Source: Panonychus citri
Lineage: Eukaryota > Arthropoda > Arachnida > Trombidiformes > Tetranychidae
Direction of reading: 5' to 3'
Length of the DNA stretch: 64,000 nt
Assembly: GCF_014898815.1 (NCBI RefSeq)
Contig: NW_026515468.1
Coordinates: forward strand, 1,364,001-1,428,000
Shown here: piece by piece, positions 61,701 to 64,000 of the stretch
Position numbering within the stretch: position 1 is the first letter of the stretch
Layout of the letters: each line of letters starts with the position of its first letter
Position numbers and translations under genes: made by a program
Notes under the pieces: generated by a model
Seen by the model: only the letters and a program-made list of their open reading frames with translations
Database searches by the model: none
Told to the model about the DNA's origin: nothing

Positions 61701-64000
61701 GGTATTATTGTTCATGATTAAGGTTAGATTATTTTACCTTTTTCAGATAAAGTTACACCAGAACCAGAATTTAAATCAACTACACCTCGCTCCATTGCTT
61801 TTGTTAATCTTTCATTTTCCTCCTTTAATTGTCGTATTAATTTATCCGTTGAACTTTCATTAATTGTTGCATGAACCTTAATATGTTTAGCTCGATCAGC
61901 TAATTTAATGAACAATTAAACAAACACAATTAGGTTAGAGTTACAATATTAGAATGACAATATTAAATTTACCTCTTTAAAATGATTACAATTAAACTTA
62001 ATGATTGAAGGATTGATTATTGATTGTTGGTGGACAATCAAATTGACCTAAATTGTAATTGACCATTCACATGTCCATCTAATTGATTAATTCATCTATT
62101 AATATATATACATTTATGTGTATTATTATTCAATTGTAATAATAATAAATAGTAACTACTATTTCCTTGTTTAATTTTTTTCTTAATCACAATTGTATTA
62201 ATAAAAGTTAACAAGTTTTTCTCATAATCAAACTCTTCTCAATCAATCAATCAATCAATCATTTAATTGCGATTAACTTACCATAACGAAGTGTAGATAA
62301 AGTTTCATCGTAACTAATATCGGCTGGACTAATTGTTGCAATCATAACGGTCTTACTATTGCCCGATAAAACGTTCATAAGGAGTCGAGTTAAAACTGAG
62401 TCTCGATAAGGTACTAGAAGATTGAGTTGATTAGTTAATTGTCAGAATGAAGATGATCTAATCTTACCTCGAATATTTTCTCAGCTGATTTTTCCGCTAA
62501 AGCTGAGATACAATTACCCAAACACGCCAGCGATTGATTAATTGCTACACCTTCTTTCAACCGATCGCCAACCGCCATGGTTCCTGATAACCTTTCGCTG
62601 TTAGTTAATTAGTTGTGATAAAATTAAGGATAGAATGAGAATTTAGTAATCAAAAAGTGGAAAATCTGTTCGATAATCAATTAATCAGTCATTAACTTTG
62701 TTATTAATTGATTTATGCCTCTCGTTTGTAATTAATGGGTGAGTTTCTTGTTGAAAATGCCAAATTGATTCAATTTGATTATCTCTTATTGTGAATAAAT
62801 TGATTTATGTTGATTAATTACTAACCTTCCAGCTAAATCAACTAAATGGATAATTGATTTTTTAGCAGTTTCTTGGCCTGATGAGCTTCGATTCCGTTGA
62901 ACAATTTGAATTTGAACTATTGTATGAGCTCTCGAACTTGTCTCATTCATATTAGTCGCTGCTATCGATCGGTTAGTTGTCCCTTCGTCGATCTTGTCCT
63001 CAATGTCCTTACGAGATGTTACCAAGAAACTTTTAAGCCCTTCAGCTGGAATATTAAATCGGGATAATTAACAATTAATATTCTGCATTCGAACCTAATC
63101 AAACAACTAATTCACCATAGAATCCTTTAGTTGGATGCTCTCGAACTTTTAATCCTTTCTTTTTCGCATTCGCCTGAACATTACTTTGGTCACCCAATAG
63201 ATCGCGAACTATTTCATTATAAATTTCGATCATCGAAAGAGTCACCTCAACTTGCGTTCCATCGTTGGCTCGGTGAGTTATCGTGTCGAAAAGTTCTGAA
63301 CACAGTCTTGGCACAATTCCTAAGAGAAAAACAAATTGTCATCTAACTGCTGCTAATTAACATGAGATCCAATCACCTACACACCTTTGTTAGCCCCATA
63401 GCCTATTACAGTGTAAGATTTGCCTGATCCAGTTTGTCCATAGGCGAAAATAGCAGCATTGTAACCGTCCATTGCATTGGTCAGTACCGATCGACCCAAA
63501 TCATTATAAACTTTTTCCTGGTCGAATCAAATCAAAACAGTCAATCAGACAGCAAATTCATACCACAGGGTAACCTTAATGTAATCTATTGATGATATAA
63601 TCATCATCAATCAAATTGTGCAATCAAATGATTCATTACAAATTATTGTTAATCTTTAATGAGATTAAATTGTTTTCAGTCTTTCTATCAAACTGTCATT
63701 GAAACTGCAAAGCAGTAAATGTAAAAACAATCAAGTTAACTGGAAATTGTCTTTATGATTGTCTTGGCATTTGCTTAATCACTTTGACAACAATTAACTT
63801 TATTAGTGAAATTATGATGATGCTTATTTTTTATTACCTGATCAGCATATTTAGAGCCATTGGGATGATTGAGATCAGCTCGACTGATTGAACCATCGAT
63901 GTCGACGAAACCATCATGAGACCAATAACTGTGATCGTAAGTGAATTTCTTGGGCATTTCTCGAGGATGATTCGGATTGTACAAAACGGTCGTGCCCGAT
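58707..64000 (-). CDS. Kinesin-3 family motor, KIF28-like (N-terminus outside window)
   Basis: Thirteen exons: 63838-64000 (cut at the edge), 63385-63517, 63116-63319, 62826-63045, 62468-62597, 62282-62413, 61738-61899, 61208-61646, 60842-61145, 60523-60660, 60019-60312, 59585-59959, 58707-58847. The motor domain shows the P-loop GQTGSGKSYTV, switch I NMNETSSRAH, switch II DLAGSER and VPYRDSVLTRLL. A neck and short coiled coil follow, then an FHA domain (KIIYIIRNGVNSLGKSDNCS). Downstream is a C2-like region (GKDVCFVFKIHGCRGLPPRF, then DVYCKYRIFLDEED, then LIQIWGRQ). Length and the FHA-C2 layout suggest KIF28; KIF1-type is an alternative. These motors carry membrane cargo along microtubules. 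The junction between 62468 and 62413 is out of phase by one base in front of PYRDS. The C-terminus reads KVGLGM and stops at 58709-58707. Confidence 0.85.
62239..62262. repeat. (AATC)n microsatellite
   Basis: Six tandem AATC/CAAT tetranucleotides inside a kinesin intron. Confidence 0.85.

Noticed and set aside
1..64000. tRNA genes, rRNA genes and CRISPR arrays
   Set aside because: No TTCRA-type T-loop in a cloverleaf context, no rRNA-like block and no spaced direct repeats were found by reading; a covariance-model search would be needed to exclude a degenerate tRNA.

Overview
This is nuclear DNA from a compact, AT-rich animal genome. Most genes are split by short GT-AG introns (about 50-120 nt). 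The identifiable genes are metazoan: CPSF6, dysbindin, Regnase, TMEM231, myotrophin, tetraspanin, amphiphysin and a kinesin-3. Two neuropeptide precursors, a CAPA type ending in PRV/PRI-amide and an allatostatin A type ending in FGL-amide, point to an arthropod. Small introns, low GC and PRV-amide CAPA peptides fit a chelicerate, most likely an acariform mite. The species was not determined.

Layout. 0-1.2 kb: last exon of an unrecognised coiled-coil gene (+), with a decayed copy of its first 90 bp at 2.45 kb. 3.3-5.7 kb: CPSF6 (-). 6.3-6.6 kb: a tiny serine palmitoyltransferase small subunit (-). 6.9-7.8 kb: dysbindin (+). 10.0-20.8 kb: Regnase/ZC3H12-like RNase (-); its roughly 5 kb intron contains a complete CAPA precursor gene on the opposite strand (15.8-17.1 kb). 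22.6-23.8 kb: TMEM231 (-). 24.3-26.8 kb: a GT49 LARGE/B4GAT1-like glycosyltransferase (-), head-to-head with myotrophin (+, 27.4-28.3 kb). 30.2-31.0 kb: a NEDD8 gene (-) that continues past its LRGG into a 98-residue extension homologous to the C-terminal domain of the DNA-end-resection factor CtIP/Sae2/Ctp1. 33.2-35.1 kb: a tetraspanin (+). 35-49.5 kb: a gene desert. 49.5-50.2 kb: allatostatin A (+). 51.3-57.8 kb: amphiphysin (-), whose introns hold a foldback transposon and several coding-like islands, one a BSD-domain (BSDC1-like) fragment. 58.7-64 kb: a kinesin-3 (KIF28-like), cut at the right edge.

The most unusual item is the NEDD8-CtIP(C) fusion. The reading frame crosses the junction inside one exon, so no splicing assumption is needed there. 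By analogy with ubiquitin-ribosomal protein fusions, a NEDD8 C-terminal hydrolase should cut after Gly76, releasing mature NEDD8 and a 98-residue CtIP C-terminal mini-protein that keeps the CxxC, RHR and FWEV-FPST signatures. A second, truncated copy of this locus 6 kb away lacks the CtIP segment and has LRGD in place of LRGG.

Exon coordinates were worked out by hand from splice consensus, reading phase and family similarity. No database search or transcript data were available.
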